64,000 nt of DNA, taken from positions 558,001 to 622,000 of the forward strand of contig NZ_FNVQ01000001.1 of assembly GCF_900108065.1 (NCBI RefSeq), read 5' to 3'. Each line of letters begins with the position of its first letter. Position 1 is the stretch's first letter. The position numbers and the translations under genes were made by a program. Under the pieces are notes generated by a model. It had not been told where the DNA came from, did not search any database, and saw only the letters and a list, made by a program, of their open reading frames with translations. Below, piece by piece: positions 24,010-34,465 of this stretch. This stretch comes from Marinobacterium lutimaris (GTDB lineage: Bacteria > Pseudomonadota > Gammaproteobacteria > Pseudomonadales > Balneatricaceae).

Positions 24010-27000
24010 TCAGCCCTGTTCCGGCTCGTAGCCCAGGTTCGGCGCCAGCCAGCGTTCAGCATCTTCCATGCTCATACCCTTGCGCTTGGCGTAGCTTTCC
24101 ACCTGATCTTCGCTGATCTTGGCCACACCGAAGTAGGTGGAGTCCGGATGGCTGAAATACCAGCCACTGACGGCGGCGGTGGGCAGCATGGCGTAGCTGT
24201 CGGTCAGGGTCATGCCAGCGGTGTGGTCCACATCGAGCAGTTCCCACAGCAGGGCTTTCTCGGTGTGATCCGGGCAGGCGGGGTAGCCCGGCGCCGGGCG
24301 GATACCGGTGTAACGCTCGCGGATCAGATCGTCATTCTCGAAGCTCTCATCGGCCGCGTAGCCCCAGAACTCCTTACGTACCCGTTCATGCATGCGCTCG
24401 GCAAAGGCTTCCGCCAGGCGGTCGGCCAGCGCCTTGATCATGATGGAATTGTAGTCGTCGTGATCGGCTTCATAGGCGGCGACGATCTCATCGATACCGA
24501 TGCCGGCGGTGACCGCGAAGGCACCGACGTAATCCTCTTTGCCGCTCTCTTTCGGTGCGACAAAGTCGGTCAGACACATGTTCGGCTTGCCTTCGACTTT
24601 CTGCATCTGCTGGCGTAGGTGGTGCAGGCGCATCTTCACGGTATCGCGGCTGTCATCGGTGTACAGCTCGATATCGTCGTGGCCGACGGAGTTGGCCGGG
24701 AACAGGCCGATGACGGCACGCGCCTTGAGCTTCTTGTTATCGATGATATCGCGCAGCATCAGCTTGGCGTCTTCAAACAGCTTGCGCGCTTCCTCGCCGA
24801 CGATCTCGTCATCGAGAATGCGCGGGAAACGGCCGGCCAGTTCCCAGGACTGGAAAAACGGCGTCCAGTCGATGTAGTGGCTCAGCTCTTCCAGGTCGTA
24901 GTCATCGAACACCTGGATGCCCGGCTGCACCGGTTTCGGCGGGGTGTAGTTGTCCCAGTCGATCTTGAAGCAGTTGTCACGGGCGGCTTCGATGGTGACA
25001 CGGCGCTGGTCGTTCTGACGCGCGGCATGACGCTCACGCACGGCCTGGTAGTCTGCCTTGATTTCGGTAACGAACGCGTCGCGGCGGGTTTCCGACAGCA
25101 GGGCGGAGGCGACGCCGACAGAACGGGAGGCGTTGGTAACGTGTACCACCTGATTGTTCTTGTAGTTCGGCTCGATCTTCACCGCGGTGTGCGCCTTGGA
25201 GGTGGTGGCGCCACCGATCATCAGCGGGATGGTGAAGCCCTGACGCTGCATCTCTTTCGCCACGTGGACCATCTCATCCAGTGACGGCGTGATCAGGCCG
25301 GAGAGACCAATAATGTCGGCGTTTTCGTCACGGGCGGTCTGCAGGATCTTTTCGGCCGGCACCATGACGCCCAGGTCGATGATCTCGAAGTTGTTACACT
25401 GCAGGACCACGCCGACGATGTTCTTGCCGATATCGTGCACGTCGCCCTTCACGGTGGCCATGATCACCTTACCGGCGGAGCTGCTGGCGTTGCCGGCTTT
25501 CTCTTCCTCGATGTAAGGCATCAGGTAGGCCACGGCCTTTTTCATGACGCGGGCGGATTTTACCACCTGCGGCAGGAACATCTTGCCGGAACCGAACAGG
25601 TCGCCGACGATGCCCATGCCGTCCATCAGCGGGCCTTCGATCACCTGCAGCGGGCGCTCATAGTTGTGGCGGCACTCTTCAACGTCTTCGTCGATATAGT
25701 CGGCCACGCCCTTGACCAGTGCATGAGACAGACGCTCGTTGACCGGCCAGTCGCGCCAGGCCAGATCCTGCTGCACCGAGGATTCAGACGCGCCGCCGCG
25801 GTATTTCTCTGCAAGTTCCAGCATCCTTTCGGTGCCGTCTTCGCGACGGTTCAGCACGATATCTTCAACGTGCTCGCGCAGATCTTCCGGCAGGTCGTCA
25901 TAGATCGCCAGCTGGCCGGCGTTGACGATACCCATGTCCATCCCTTTCTGGATGGCGTGGTAGAGGAATACGCAGTGGATCGCCTCACGCACCTTGTCGT
26001 TGCCGCGGAAGGAGAACGACACGTTGGAGACGCCGCCGGACACCTTGGCGTAGGGCAGGTTCTTCTTGATCCAGCCGGTGGCGTTGATGAAGTCCACGGC
26101 GTAGTTGTCGTGCTCTTCGATACCGGTGGCGATGGCGAAGATGTTCGGGTCGAAGATGATATCTTCCGGCGGGAAGCCAACCTTGTCGACCAGCACCCGG
26201 TAGGAGCGTTCGCAGATCTCGATCTTGCGCTGATAAGTATCGGCCTGGCCGGTTTCATCGAACGCCATCACAACGACCGCAGCGCCGTAGCGACGGATCT
26301 TGCGGGCCTGGGCGATAAACTTCTCTTCGCCCTCTTTCAGGCTGATGGAGTTGACCACGCCCTTGCCCTGAATACGCTTCAGGCCTTCTTCCATCACCTC
26401 CCACTTGGAGGAGTCGAGCATCACCGGCACGCGGGAGATATCGGGCTCGGAGGCGATCAGGTTGAGGAAACGGTTCATCGCCGCGATGGCGTCGAGCATC
26501 CCCTCATCCATGTTGATATCGATCACCTGGGCGCCGTTTTCCACCTGCTGACGGGCGACTTCCAGAGCGGTCTCGTAGTCGCCTTCCTTGATCAATCGGC
26601 GGAAGCGGGCAGAACCGGTGACGTTGGTACGTTCACCGACGTTAACAAAGAGAGTGTCGGCGCCGATGTTCATCGGCTCCAGGCCGGACAGACGACACTC
26701 AACGGCGAGTTCCGGCAGTTCACGCGGATCCTGATCCAGCAGGCCTTCGCGGATCACGCGGATATGCTCGGGTGTGGTACCGCAGCAGCCGCCGACGATG
26801 TTCACCAGGCCAGACTGGGCCCATTCGCGGATCTCATCGCGCATCTCTTCCGGCGTTTCATCGTACTCACCGAAGGCGTTGGGCAGACCGGCGTTGGGGT
26901 GCACGGATACAAAGGTATCGGCCACGCGGGACAGCTCTTCGACATACTGACGCAGCTGCTTCGGACCCAGCGCACAGTTGAGGCCGACGCTGATCGGATT

Positions 27001-27735
27001 TGCGTGGCGAATGGAGTTCCAGAACGCCTCGGTGGTCTGGCCCGAAAGGGTGCGGCCGGACGCGTCGGTGATGGTACCGGAGATCATCACCGGCAGACGG
27101 ATATCGTGATCGTCGAAGTACTGCTCAACGGCGTAGATCGCCGCCTTGGCGTTCAGGGTGTCGAAAATGGTTTCGATCAGGATGATATCGGAACCACCCT
27201 CGATCAGGCCGTCGACGGACTCGGTGTAGGCTTCCACCAGTGCATCGAAGGTGACGTTACGGTAGCCCGGGTCGTTCACATCCGGCGAGATACTGGCGGT
27301 ACGGTTGGTCGGGCCCAGGACACCGGCAACGTAACGGGGTGTACCCGTCTTCGCGCTGACTTCGGCGCAGGCCTCTTTTGCCAGGCGCGCGGCGGCGACG
27401 TTGATTTCGCGCGAGAGCGACTCCATCTCGTAGTCCGCCATGGCGATCTGCGTGGCGTTGAATGTGTTGGTCTCGATGATATCGGCGCCCGCTTCGAGAT
27501 ACTGGCGGTGGATATCACGAATCATGGTCGGCTGGGTGAGCACCAGCAGGTCGTTGTTACCCTTTACGTCCAGGTGCCAGTCGGCGAAGCGTTCGCCACG
27601 ATAGTCGGCTTCCTGAAGCCCCAGTGACTGAATCTGTGTACCCATACCGCCATCAAGAATCATGATGCGGTTTTTCAGGGTGCTCTCCAGAGAGGCGCGT
27701 AAGGGCAGGGTGTTCTGCAAATTGGTGTCGCTCAC
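24010..27735 (-). CDS. metH: Cobalamin-dependent methionine synthase
   Basis: Cytoplasmic enzyme of 1241 residues that moves a methyl group from 5-methyltetrahydrofolate to homocysteine through methylcobalamin. All four modules are present in order: homocysteine domain ([11 protein letters not shown], with zinc cysteines in GLNCALGP and [10 protein letters not shown]), pterin domain ([18 protein letters not shown]), B12 domain ([11 protein letters not shown] with the axial histidine) and the AdoMet reactivation domain ([15 protein letters not shown]). Length is normal (E. coli 1227). The GTG at 27735 is preferred because GGAAAG lies six bases upstream; an ATG 14 codons earlier has no such site. 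Transcribed alone. Confidence 0.97.
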   Translation of the reverse strand: MSDTNLQNTLPLRASLESTLKNRIMILDGGMGTQIQSLGLQEADYRGERFADWHLDVKGNNDLLVLTQPTMIRDIHRQYLEAGADIIETNTFNATQIAMADYEMESLSREINVAAARLAKEACAEVSAKTGTPRYVAGVLGPTNRTASISPDVNDPGYRNVTFDALVEAYTESVDGLIEGGSDIILIETIFDTLNAKAAIYAVEQYFDDHDIRLPVMISGTITDASGRTLSGQTTEAFWNSIRHANPISVGLNCALGPKQLRQYVEELSRVADTFVSVHPNAGLPNAFGEYDETPEEMRDEIREWAQSGLVNIVGGCCGTTPEHIRVIREGLLDQDPRELPELAVECRLSGLEPMNIGADTLFVNVGERTNVTGSARFRRLIKEGDYETALEVARQQVENGAQVIDINMDEGMLDAIAAMNRFLNLIASEPDISRVPVMLDSSKWEVMEEGLKRIQGKGVVNSISLKEGEEKFIAQARKIRRYGAAVVVMAFDETGQADTYQRKIEICERSYRVLVDKVGFPPEDIIFDPNIFAIATGIEEHDNYAVDFINATGWIKKNLPYAKVSGGVSNVSFSFRGNDKVREAIHCVFLYHAIQKGMDMGIVNAGQLAIYDDLPEDLREHVEDIVLNRREDGTERMLELAEKYRGGASESSVQQDLAWRDWPVNERLSHALVKGVADYIDEDVEECRHNYERPLQVIEGPLMDGMGIVGDLFGSGKMFLPQVVKSARVMKKAVAYLMPYIEEEKAGNASSSAGKVIMATVKGDVHDIGKNIVGVVLQCNNFEIIDLGVMVPAEKILQTARDENADIIGLSGLITPSLDEMVHVAKEMQRQGFTIPLMIGGATTSKAHTAVKIEPNYKNNQVVHVTNASRSVGVASALLSETRRDAFVTEIKADYQAVRERHAARQNDQRRVTIEAARDNCFKIDWDNYTPPKPVQPGIQVFDDYDLEELSHYIDWTPFFQSWELAGRFPRILDDEIVGEEARKLFEDAKLMLRDIIDNKKLKARAVIGLFPANSVGHDDIELYTDDSRDTVKMRLHHLRQQMQKVEGKPNMCLTDFVAPKESGKEDYVGAFAVTAGIGIDEIVAAYEADHDDYNSIMIKALADRLAEAFAERMHERVRKEFWGYAADESFENDDLIRERYTGIRPAPGYPACPDHTEKALLWELLDVDHTAGMTLTDSYAMLPTAAVSGWYFSHPDSTYFGVAKISEDQVESYAKRKGMSMEDAERWLAPNLGYEPEQG

Positions 27736-27824
27736 GTGTCGCTTTCCATAGGTCCGGTTAAAACTCAGGGCGCACATTGTACTGCAAAACGACCGTCATC
27801 TCCCTGAGCCTGTCTCATTTTGTC

Positions 27825-27839
27825 GTGAGAAGCTCTCAC
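27825..27839. promoter_or_regulatory. Perfect inverted repeat in the metH / alcohol dehydrogenase intergenic region
   Basis: GTGAGA-agc-TCTCAC, arms of six bases with a 3-base centre, about 90 bases upstream of the metH start and 190 bases upstream of the divergent alcohol dehydrogenase gene. It could be an operator for either gene. It does not match the MetR or MetJ consensus known to me. Confidence 0.35.
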
Positions 27840-28031
27840 ATATGTCGCAGATGTGTTTCAAATGCATTTTATGCAACTGAGCGTTTGTAAAAGAGAGCCG
27901 GATATCGAGCTTTTTCACGCTTCAGATCAACGTGTTAACCGATTTCGATCACTACACTGGTTGCCAGTGATGCAGTTGCTCTATGTGTTGGAATGCAGCA
28001 TCCGTTAATGACATAAATGGAGGTACGTACC

Positions 28032-29183
28032 ATGGCTACTCAGGAATTTTTTGTCCCCAATGTATCGCTGATGGGGGCTGGATGCTTTCAGGATCTGCCG
28101 AACCGCGTGCGCGCGCTCGGCGGCAAAAAGCCGTTGGTAGTTGCAGATAAGGGTATGACTGCGCTGGGTTACACCGCACGCCTCACCGAGCTGCTCGGCA
28201 GCGCCGGTATCGAGAGCGTGGTTTACGACGGCACCGTGCCCAACCCCACCGATACCAACGTGGAAGAGGGGCTGGCGGTTTACCAGCAGCATGGCTGCGA
28301 TATGCTGATCTCCCTGGGCGGCGGTAGCGCCCATGACTGCTGTAAAGCGGTGGGCCTGGTAGCCACCGGTGGCGGCAAGATCCACGACTATGAAGGTGTG
28401 GATCAGGCTAAGGAAAAACTGCCGCCGTACATCGCGGTTAACACCACCGCCGGTACCGCCAGTGAAATGACCCGTTTCACCATCATTACCAACACCTCCA
28501 ACCACGTGAAAATGGCGATCGTGGACTGGCGTGTGACACCGGATATCGCTATTAACGATCCGGAGCTGATGGTTGATATGCCGCCGGCACTGACCGCCGC
28601 CACCGGGATGGATGCGCTGACCCACGCGGTTGAGGCCTATGTATCAACTGCCGCGACCCCGATCACCGATGCCTGCGCGCTGCAGGCGATCCGCCTGATC
28701 GGCCAGTATCTGCGTAAAGCGGTGGCCCGCGGTACCGATATGGAAGCGCGTGACAAAATGGCCTACGCCGAGTACCTGGCCGGTATGGCGTTCAACAACG
28801 CGAGCCTTGGTTATGTGCATGCTATGGCGCACCAGTTGGGCGGTTTCTACAACCTGCCGCACGGCGTCTGCAACGCGCTGCTGCTGCCGCACGTCAGCCG
28901 CGTTAACCTGATCGCCAAAACCGAGCGTTTCGCCGATATTGCCGATGCCTTGGGTGAGATCACTGAAGGTCTGTCTGAACGCGAAGCTGCAATGTTGGCG
29001 ATCGAGTCCATAGAAGCGCTGGCGCAGGATGTGGGTATTCCCAAGTCCCTGGCAGAGCTGGGCGTGAAGGAACAGGATATTCCGACCATGGTGGAAAACG
29101 CGCAGAAAGACGTTTGCCGCCTGACCAACCCGCGCACCCTGAGCGATGCGGAAGTGGCCGCGGTATTCCGCTCAGCGCTGTAA
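28032..29183 (+). CDS. Iron-containing (group III) alcohol dehydrogenase
   Basis: A 383-residue cytoplasmic NAD(P)-dependent dehydrogenase. The nucleotide-binding GGGSAHDCCKA motif, the TTAGTASEMTRFTII segment and the metal-binding histidines in GMDALTHAVEAYVS and the long GYVHAMAHQLGGFYNLPHGVCNALLLPH region (quoted in parts: AHQLGG, LPHGVCNALL) are all present. This is the YiaY/ErcA-like subgroup, which acts on primary alcohols or related aldehydes. The ATG at 28032 has GGAGGT upstream. It is transcribed alone and ends at a terminator. Acetaldehyde from ethanolamine, made by the eut genes nearby, is one possible substrate, but no operon link supports this. Confidence 0.9.
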   Translation: MATQEFFVPNVSLMGAGCFQDLPNRVRALGGKKPLVVADKGMTALGYTARLTELLGSAGIESVVYDGTVPNPTDTNVEEGLAVYQQHGCDMLISLGGGSAHDCCKAVGLVATGGGKIHDYEGVDQAKEKLPPYIAVNTTAGTASEMTRFTIITNTSNHVKMAIVDWRVTPDIAINDPELMVDMPPALTAATGMDALTHAVEAYVSTAATPITDACALQAIRLIGQYLRKAVARGTDMEARDKMAYAEYLAGMAFNNASLGYVHAMAHQLGGFYNLPHGVCNALLLPHVSRVNLIAKTERFADIADALGEITEGLSEREAAMLAIESIEALAQDVGIPKSLAELGVKEQDIPTMVENAQKDVCRLTNPRTLSDAEVAAVFRSAL

Positions 29184-29205
29184 TTGCTAAGTCCGTAACG
29201 TATAG

Positions 29206-29232
29206 AAAGGGCGCCTTGGGGCGTCCTTTTTT
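29206..29232 (+). terminator. Intrinsic terminator of the alcohol dehydrogenase gene
   Basis: Ten-pair stem AAAGGGCGCC / GGCGTCCTTT (one G-U pair) with loop TTGG and a run of six T, 23 bases after the stop codon. Confidence 0.88.
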
Positions 29233-29278
29233 ATGCTCAGAACCATGGTTATTTTTTCGGTTGCCGACTTTTTCTCGC

Positions 29279-30394
29279 TTAATCCGAAAGCTCGGTAATA
29301 ATCCGGCAGGCCTCGTCGAAATTATGCCTAATCGCATCGACGCAGTCGGCATCGAGTTTGCCGGCCCTGGCCATCCGCTCTAGCTCTTCAAGCGCATCGC
29401 CTGGCGACCAGGGAGCCTTATAAGGTCGGGCGCTGGTGAGCGCGTCAAAAATATCGGCGGCGGTGATAATCCGCGCTTCGATGGGAATCTGCTCGCCGCT
29501 CAGGCCGTTGGGGTAACCGGAGCCGTCCATGAATTCATGATGGTAGGCGACGATGTTCAACATCAGGCGGGAATCGCTGAGGTGATCGAGTTCATAGTCA
29601 TCCAGCACCTTGTGCAGGATCGCCACGCCTTTCTCCACATGCTGCTGCATGATGATGCGTTCTTCATTGGTATGACGACCAGGCTTTAGCAGTATGCGGT
29701 CGGGGATACCGATCTTGCCGATATCGTGCAGTGGTGCGAACAGAAAGATGTGTTCGATGGTTTCATCGCTGAGCTGATGGCGCTCGGCGACATAGCGGGC
29801 GATCAGGCGCGCCAGACGGGCCATGCGCTTGAGGTGAGAGCCGGTTTCAAAATCCCTCAAATGGGCAAACTCCCTCGCGGCCTGGGCTGTGGCCAGCAGG
29901 GATTTTACTGCCCGGAACTCGGCGTCGATCGCCATCACTATCAGGTTACAGAACAGCACCAGGTCGCGTTGGGCCTGGCTGTTGAAGCGTGATGCACGAG
30001 TACTGTCGACAAATATAAAGCCGAGCAGTCGCTCGCCGCTGAACATCGGCATGGTAAACGAGGATTCATAGCCCTGCTGCAGCAACCAGTCTGAGTGGGT
30101 GCTGCCGGGGGTGATGTCATTGCTGATATGGTCGATGACGCGGCAGGTGCGGTTCCTGGCAAGTTCTGACAGGGTCGGGCTGGCGGAGAGTGGGTATTCA
30201 TACGCATTGATCGCCTGACCCTCAGGCGTGCAGTTGATGAAGGTCTTCAACAGATCGGTGTCGGGATCGTAAAGCGCGCAGGCGAGCCGCGATATGTGCG
30301 GAATATGATCGAGAAGGTCAGTATGAAGTTTACTGAGCCGTTCCGTAAGGGTATCTACCCTGCTTAACAGCGAGGGTTGGTTGACCTGGCGCAT
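29279..30394 (-). CDS. GAF and HD-GYP domain cyclic di-GMP phosphodiesterase
   Basis: A soluble 371-residue protein. The N-terminal half has a GAF-like fold (ISRLACALYDPDTDLLKTF to LLGFIFVDSTRASRF). The C-terminal half is a complete HD-GYP domain: LRDFETGSHLKRM, the catalytic HD in LHDIGKIGIPDRIL, HHEFMDGSGYPNGLSGEQIP with the GYP motif, and DIFDALTSARPYK. It should degrade c-di-GMP and so oppose the three diguanylate cyclases in this window. AGGGAA lies seven bases before the ATG. Convergent with the preceding alcohol dehydrogenase gene and divergent from the reductase gene. Confidence 0.93.
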   Translation of the reverse strand: MRQVNQPSLLSRVDTLTERLSKLHTDLLDHIPHISRLACALYDPDTDLLKTFINCTPEGQAINAYEYPLSASPTLSELARNRTCRVIDHISNDITPGSTHSDWLLQQGYESSFTMPMFSGERLLGFIFVDSTRASRFNSQAQRDLVLFCNLIVMAIDAEFRAVKSLLATAQAAREFAHLRDFETGSHLKRMARLARLIARYVAERHQLSDETIEHIFLFAPLHDIGKIGIPDRILLKPGRHTNEERIIMQQHVEKGVAILHKVLDDYELDHLSDSRLMLNIVAYHHEFMDGSGYPNGLSGEQIPIEARIITAADIFDALTSARPYKAPWSPGDALEELERMARAGKLDADCVDAIRHNFDEACRIITELSD

Positions 30395-30650
30395 GTGGCT
30401 TTCCCTAGTCTTAAGGTCTGTCTTAGTGTGTTCTGCGCTTAGGGAGGGGCGTTTGTATGCCCCTTCTTCTTTAAGGTGGCACTAAATTCCGATCCTGTCA
30501 GTATCAGTGCTCCCCGGTGCAGGGTAATCAGCCTGCTAAGCCCCTGAAACTTAACCCAACTTTACATTTATTTAACGCTGCTTAATTAGAAAGCACTTTA
30601 AAATATTAAGGGTATGTAGATGGCTTAATGTATTACCAGGGATTGCTAGA

Positions 30651-32819
30651 ATGAAAGCACTGTTACTGCAGCTGCACCGATGGACAGGGCTGGTGTTATT
30701 GCCGGTATTTTTACTCGTGATAATCAGCGGAATGATTCTCGCACTGAAGCCGGTGGTCGAGAGCGGAGGAAGCGTAAATTACCAGTCCCCGGCGGATACC
30801 ACGCAGCTGATTGCAGCGCTGGAATCGATGGATCCGGAACAGAGTATCCGCTCCCTCAGCCGCGCCGGAGAATCGGCCTGGAACCTGGGGCCCAAGGGAG
30901 TGGTGGATCTTAAAACCGGTGAACAGCTACCGGGCGAGAGCAGTTTTGCCGCCGAGCTGTTTGAACTGACCAAATCTTTTCATAAGAGCCTGCTGCTCGG
31001 GTTGAGCTGGCTGATCGAGCTTGCTACCTGGGTGATGCTGGGTATCGTTATTGTCGGCATCTTTCTCGGCTGGCCGAAGTTTCGCAAGACACTGATCGGC
31101 TGGCACCACCAACTGGGCGCCTGGCTGTTTCCGCTGGCGCTGCTGCTGCCGCTGACTGGGGTCATGATGACTCAGCATATTCTGGAGACACCGCTGCCGG
31201 TCAGCCCCGGAAAGCATGAAACCGTGAAGCTGGCCGATGCGCTGAGGATGGCGGACGCCCAGGCGGATCTGTCTGAGCTGCAGAGTGCGCGCCGTTTCAA
31301 ATTTGGTTCTGCGTTGATCTCTACCGCCGATCAGACCCTGCTGGTAACGGCTTCTGATGTGCATGTGCTGGCGCCCAAGGCGATCTCTCCGAAAACGCTG
31401 CATGAAGGTACCTGGGCTGGCGCCTGGTCCGGCTGGCTGAACTTTGCTGTCGGTGGCCTGTTGCTGGGGCTGAGCGTTACCGGCTTTATCAGCTGGTATC
31501 GCCGCCGCGTCGCGGGTCGCAGGGTGAGTCTGACCGAAGGCGCGAAAACCCTGATTGTTTACGCCTCCCAAACCGGTACTGCTCAGCGTCTGGCAGAAAC
31601 TACGGTGAACTGCTTCCGCCGTCGTGATATCGCCGTGGACAGCGGTGGACTGGCAGCCTTTGCACCGGCGCAATGGCATCACTACGACCAGGTGCTGGTG
31701 CTGGCCTCTACCACCGGCGAAGGTGAACTGCCGGAAAACGCCCGCTCCTGGGCTTCAGGATTGAACGGCAATGCCATGGCAGGGGTGAAGTTCAGTCTGC
31801 TGGCGCTTGGTGACAGCCGTTACGATGCGTTCTGCGGTGGTGGTATGAAGTTGCGCCAGGCGCTGCTGCAGGCCGGTGCAGCAGAACTCGAGGAACCCGT
31901 GAAAGTCGATCAGGCGCCGGAGAAACCTTGGCGTAACTGGCTGGCCGGTCTGTCTCAGCGTTTCGGCTGGAAGCTTGATGTGGATGGTGCTGCTGTCGAT
32001 GCAGTCGATACCGGTCACGACGCGGTGCTGGTGGGTCGTAAACAGCTCGACCAGACCCAGCACGAGAACTGCCCGGCGAACTACAGCATTGAGCTGCAGG
32101 TGCCTGAGGATGTCAGCTTCAAGCCTGGCGATCTGCTGATGCATCAGCCCGGTGAAGGCGAACGCCCGCGCAGCTACTCCATAGGTTCCGACTCCAGTGT
32201 CACACCGGGCCGGATTCGCCTGAGTGTATCCCTGCTGCGCTACCAGGATGAGCAGGGTAAAGAGGTGTTGGGGCGTGCCAGTAGTGATCTCTGCCTGAAC
32301 CTTCAGCCGGGTGAGCAGCGTCGCGTAAAAGTGGCGCACAACGAGCGCTTCAACCCGCCAGAGGACGTCAGCACCCCGATTATCCTGATCGCGGCAGGCT
32401 GCGGTATAGCGCCCTTTATCGGCTTTATCGAGCAGCGTGCGGCGATCGAAAATGCCGGGCCCGTCTGGGTGATGTTCGGTAACCGCTTCCGTAACGGCGA
32501 TTATCTCTACGCCCAGGAGCTGGCCGACTGGCACAGATCCTGTGTCATTTCACGATTGGATACTGCCTTCTCCCGGGATCCTGAGGATCGTCACTATGTG
32601 ACCGACCGGCTCAGGGAGGGTAGCGCCGATGTGATGGAGTGGATAGAGAAGGGCGCCCGCGTCTACATCTGTGGTCGCGCTTCTACCCTGGGTCGCAGTG
32701 CCGATGAAGCCTTCGTCGCGCTGCTGGCCGAGCATTATGAGCTCGACGAAGCGGCCGCCCAGCAGAAGCTGGACAGCCTGGTGGTGGAAGGTGTTATCAG
32801 TCGCGATCTTTTCGACTGA
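30651..32819 (+). CDS. PepSY-type membrane flavodoxin/FNR fusion reductase
   Basis: A 722-residue inner-membrane reductase. The N-terminal third is PepSY-associated transmembrane: helices near residues 10-30 (VLLPVFLLVIISGMILALKP), 115-140, 155-180 and 260-285, with a periplasmic loop. A flavodoxin domain follows (TLIVYASQTGTAQRLAETT; LVLASTTGEGELPENA; LALGDSRYDAFC), then a ferredoxin-NADP reductase module (RPRSYSIGSDSS for FAD; IAAGCGIAPFIGFIEQR for NADPH). It resembles sulfite or P450 reductase flavoproteins anchored to the membrane. Electrons from NADPH would pass through FAD and FMN to a periplasmic acceptor, possibly ferric iron or a siderophore; the acceptor is inferred. Overlong for plain CysJ. 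Confidence 0.88.
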   Translation: MKALLLQLHRWTGLVLLPVFLLVIISGMILALKPVVESGGSVNYQSPADTTQLIAALESMDPEQSIRSLSRAGESAWNLGPKGVVDLKTGEQLPGESSFAAELFELTKSFHKSLLLGLSWLIELATWVMLGIVIVGIFLGWPKFRKTLIGWHHQLGAWLFPLALLLPLTGVMMTQHILETPLPVSPGKHETVKLADALRMADAQADLSELQSARRFKFGSALISTADQTLLVTASDVHVLAPKAISPKTLHEGTWAGAWSGWLNFAVGGLLLGLSVTGFISWYRRRVAGRRVSLTEGAKTLIVYASQTGTAQRLAETTVNCFRRRDIAVDSGGLAAFAPAQWHHYDQVLVLASTTGEGELPENARSWASGLNGNAMAGVKFSLLALGDSRYDAFCGGGMKLRQALLQAGAAELEEPVKVDQAPEKPWRNWLAGLSQRFGWKLDVDGAAVDAVDTGHDAVLVGRKQLDQTQHENCPANYSIELQVPEDVSFKPGDLLMHQPGEGERPRSYSIGSDSSVTPGRIRLSVSLLRYQDEQGKEVLGRASSDLCLNLQPGEQRRVKVAHNERFNPPEDVSTPIILIAAGCGIAPFIGFIEQRAAIENAGPVWVMFGNRFRNGDYLYAQELADWHRSCVISRLDTAFSRDPEDRHYVTDRLREGSADVMEWIEKGARVYICGRASTLGRSADEAFVALLAEHYELDEAAAQQKLDSLVVEGVISRDLFD

Positions 32820-32828
32820 ATGATTGGG

Positions 32829-33863
32829 TCAGCGGCGGCAGAAGTCTACCAGGCTTGCCGCTGTGTCCGCCGATATCTCGGGGCACACCAGCGGGAACAG
32901 TTCAGTACCATGAATCGTGCCCTTCACCTCACGGCAGCGCACCTTGGGCACTCCGGCCCGCACCAGCAGGCGATAAAATTCGATCCCCTCATCGCGTAGG
33001 GGATCGAACTCGTTAACGCTGATAATCGTGGGTGGAAAGCCGGTCACATCCTCTGCGGTGGCGAACCCCGGCCAGGCCAGCGGATTCTTCTGCTCAAACG
33101 CTTCGATGCCGTAACCCATCCGTCCCTGGTTGTTATCCAGCTGCAGAAAAACACCGTTTAACGCCGAGGATGAGGGGTACTTTGCCTGCGGCCATTCGCC
33201 GGCAATATAGGGGCAGAGCGCAAATAGCCCCTTGAGCCGGTCAGCCTCGCCGTCGCGGTTCAGTTTCATCGTTGTCGCGATGGCCAGATTGCCGCCGCCA
33301 CTTTCGCCGGAAATCACCACTTGGGCAGGGTCGATATTCAACGCCTTGTGTTGCTGCCAAAGCCACTTCAAGCCGCTGATACAGTCGTTCAGCCCGGCTG
33401 GAAAGGGCGCGATCTCCGGCACCGATGAGGGCACTATGGCGTTACGAAAGTCCACCATCGCCACTGCTACGCCCTTGCGCGCCATTAGCTTGCCCCAGGC
33501 ACGGTAATTGCCGTCATAGCAGGACATGAACTGCATACCGCCGCCGTGGATGTAGTAAACGCAGGGCAGGCGTTCGTCAGTATCCGGCCGGATAAAGCGA
33601 AGGTTGCAGCGGTTGCCATCCGGCGTTGAGGTGAACTGGTAATCCTGGATCAGCAGTCCGTTATCGGGAGCGATCGCAGGGTTATCATTGGCTTCGAGAA
33701 ACTGATTGAACAGGGCGCGGGTGGCGTTGGCTTTATCGCTGTTGGCGGCACCGATCAGATCTTCGCGACTATCGAAGTCACGCATGTTGTTCGGTGGTAA
33801 GGCGCCAAAGGTGGCCTTGATGCGCGGATCTATACCGTTGATTTCCAGAATACGGTTGTTCAT
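32829..33863 (-). CDS. Alpha/beta hydrolase, hormone-sensitive lipase family esterase
   Basis: A 344-residue carboxylesterase. The HGGG oxyanion motif (YYIHGGGMQFMS), nucleophile Ser in VISGESGGGNLAIA, acid Asp in NEFDPLRDEG and base His in GTIHGTELF make up the full catalytic set. No signal peptide is present, so it is cytoplasmic. The ATG at 33863 is chosen because GGGAG lies seven bases upstream; an in-frame ATG 37 codons earlier adds a basic stretch without a ribosome-binding site. It converges on the reductase gene with only nine bases between stop codons. The physiological ester is unknown. Confidence 0.9.
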   Translation of the reverse strand: MNNRILEINGIDPRIKATFGALPPNNMRDFDSREDLIGAANSDKANATRALFNQFLEANDNPAIAPDNGLLIQDYQFTSTPDGNRCNLRFIRPDTDERLPCVYYIHGGGMQFMSCYDGNYRAWGKLMARKGVAVAMVDFRNAIVPSSVPEIAPFPAGLNDCISGLKWLWQQHKALNIDPAQVVISGESGGGNLAIATTMKLNRDGEADRLKGLFALCPYIAGEWPQAKYPSSSALNGVFLQLDNNQGRMGYGIEAFEQKNPLAWPGFATAEDVTGFPPTIISVNEFDPLRDEGIEFYRLLVRAGVPKVRCREVKGTIHGTELFPLVCPEISADTAASLVDFCRR

Positions 33864-33991
33864 CAGAATCTCCCTGTTTTCTGCGTGCGGCTGAAGCCAA
33901 GGTTTTAGCAGCTTCGCCATGCCGGGGTAAAGCCTGGCTGGACGCTGCGCACGGCTGTGGTAGATTTCTGCCAAACCCGCAGGAGTTCAGT

Positions 33992-34465
33992 ATGCAGAGT
34001 TCAACGCCAGGCTCTATCGAGATAAGGCCCGCCAGTGTTTCAGATAGCCTGGCACTGGCCCGGTTGTTCGATCGATACCGCCAGTTCTACGGTTATGATG
34101 CAGATCTTGCCAAGGCCGAACGCTTTATCAGCGAACGTCTCAGGGCGATGGATAGTCATCTGTTTATCGCCAGCAGGGGCGCTGAAAACTGCGGTTTTGT
34201 GCAGTGCTATCCGGGCTTTGCTTCTCTGGAATGCCGGCCAAGCTGGTTGCTGAGTGATCTTTACGTGGATGAAACTGCCCGACGTCTGGGGGTGGGGCAG
34301 GCGCTACTTGAGTATGTCAGGGAGTGCGCCGGGGAAGCAGATTGCTGTCTTATCGAGCTGTTCACCGCCAGGAGCAATAGCGCCGCGCAGCAACTCTACC
34401 AATCCGCCGGCTACGCCGAAGACCGGGAGTTCCTCCACTACGAGCTTTTGCTCCAGGACGGTTAA
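33992..34465 (+). CDS. GNAT family N-acetyltransferase
   Basis: A 157-residue acyl-CoA-dependent acetyltransferase. The acetyl-CoA motif reads LYVDETARRLGVGQALLEYVRE, and the C-terminal NSAAQQLYQSAGYAED segment is typical of the fold. The N-terminus (IEIRPASVSDSLALARLFDRYRQFYGYD) resembles small-molecule or polyamine-type members. It is divergent from the esterase gene and its last four bases overlap the end of the convergent PAS-GGDEF gene. Substrate unknown. Confidence 0.87.
   Translation: MQSSTPGSIEIRPASVSDSLALARLFDRYRQFYGYDADLAKAERFISERLRAMDSHLFIASRGAENCGFVQCYPGFASLECRPSWLLSDLYVDETARRLGVGQALLEYVRECAGEADCCLIELFTARSNSAAQQLYQSAGYAEDREFLHYELLLQDG

Noticed and set aside
25435-27627. 730-codon open frame on the strand opposite metH
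   Set aside because: It is the antisense shadow of the high-GC metH gene; its translation has no family character and metH is certain.
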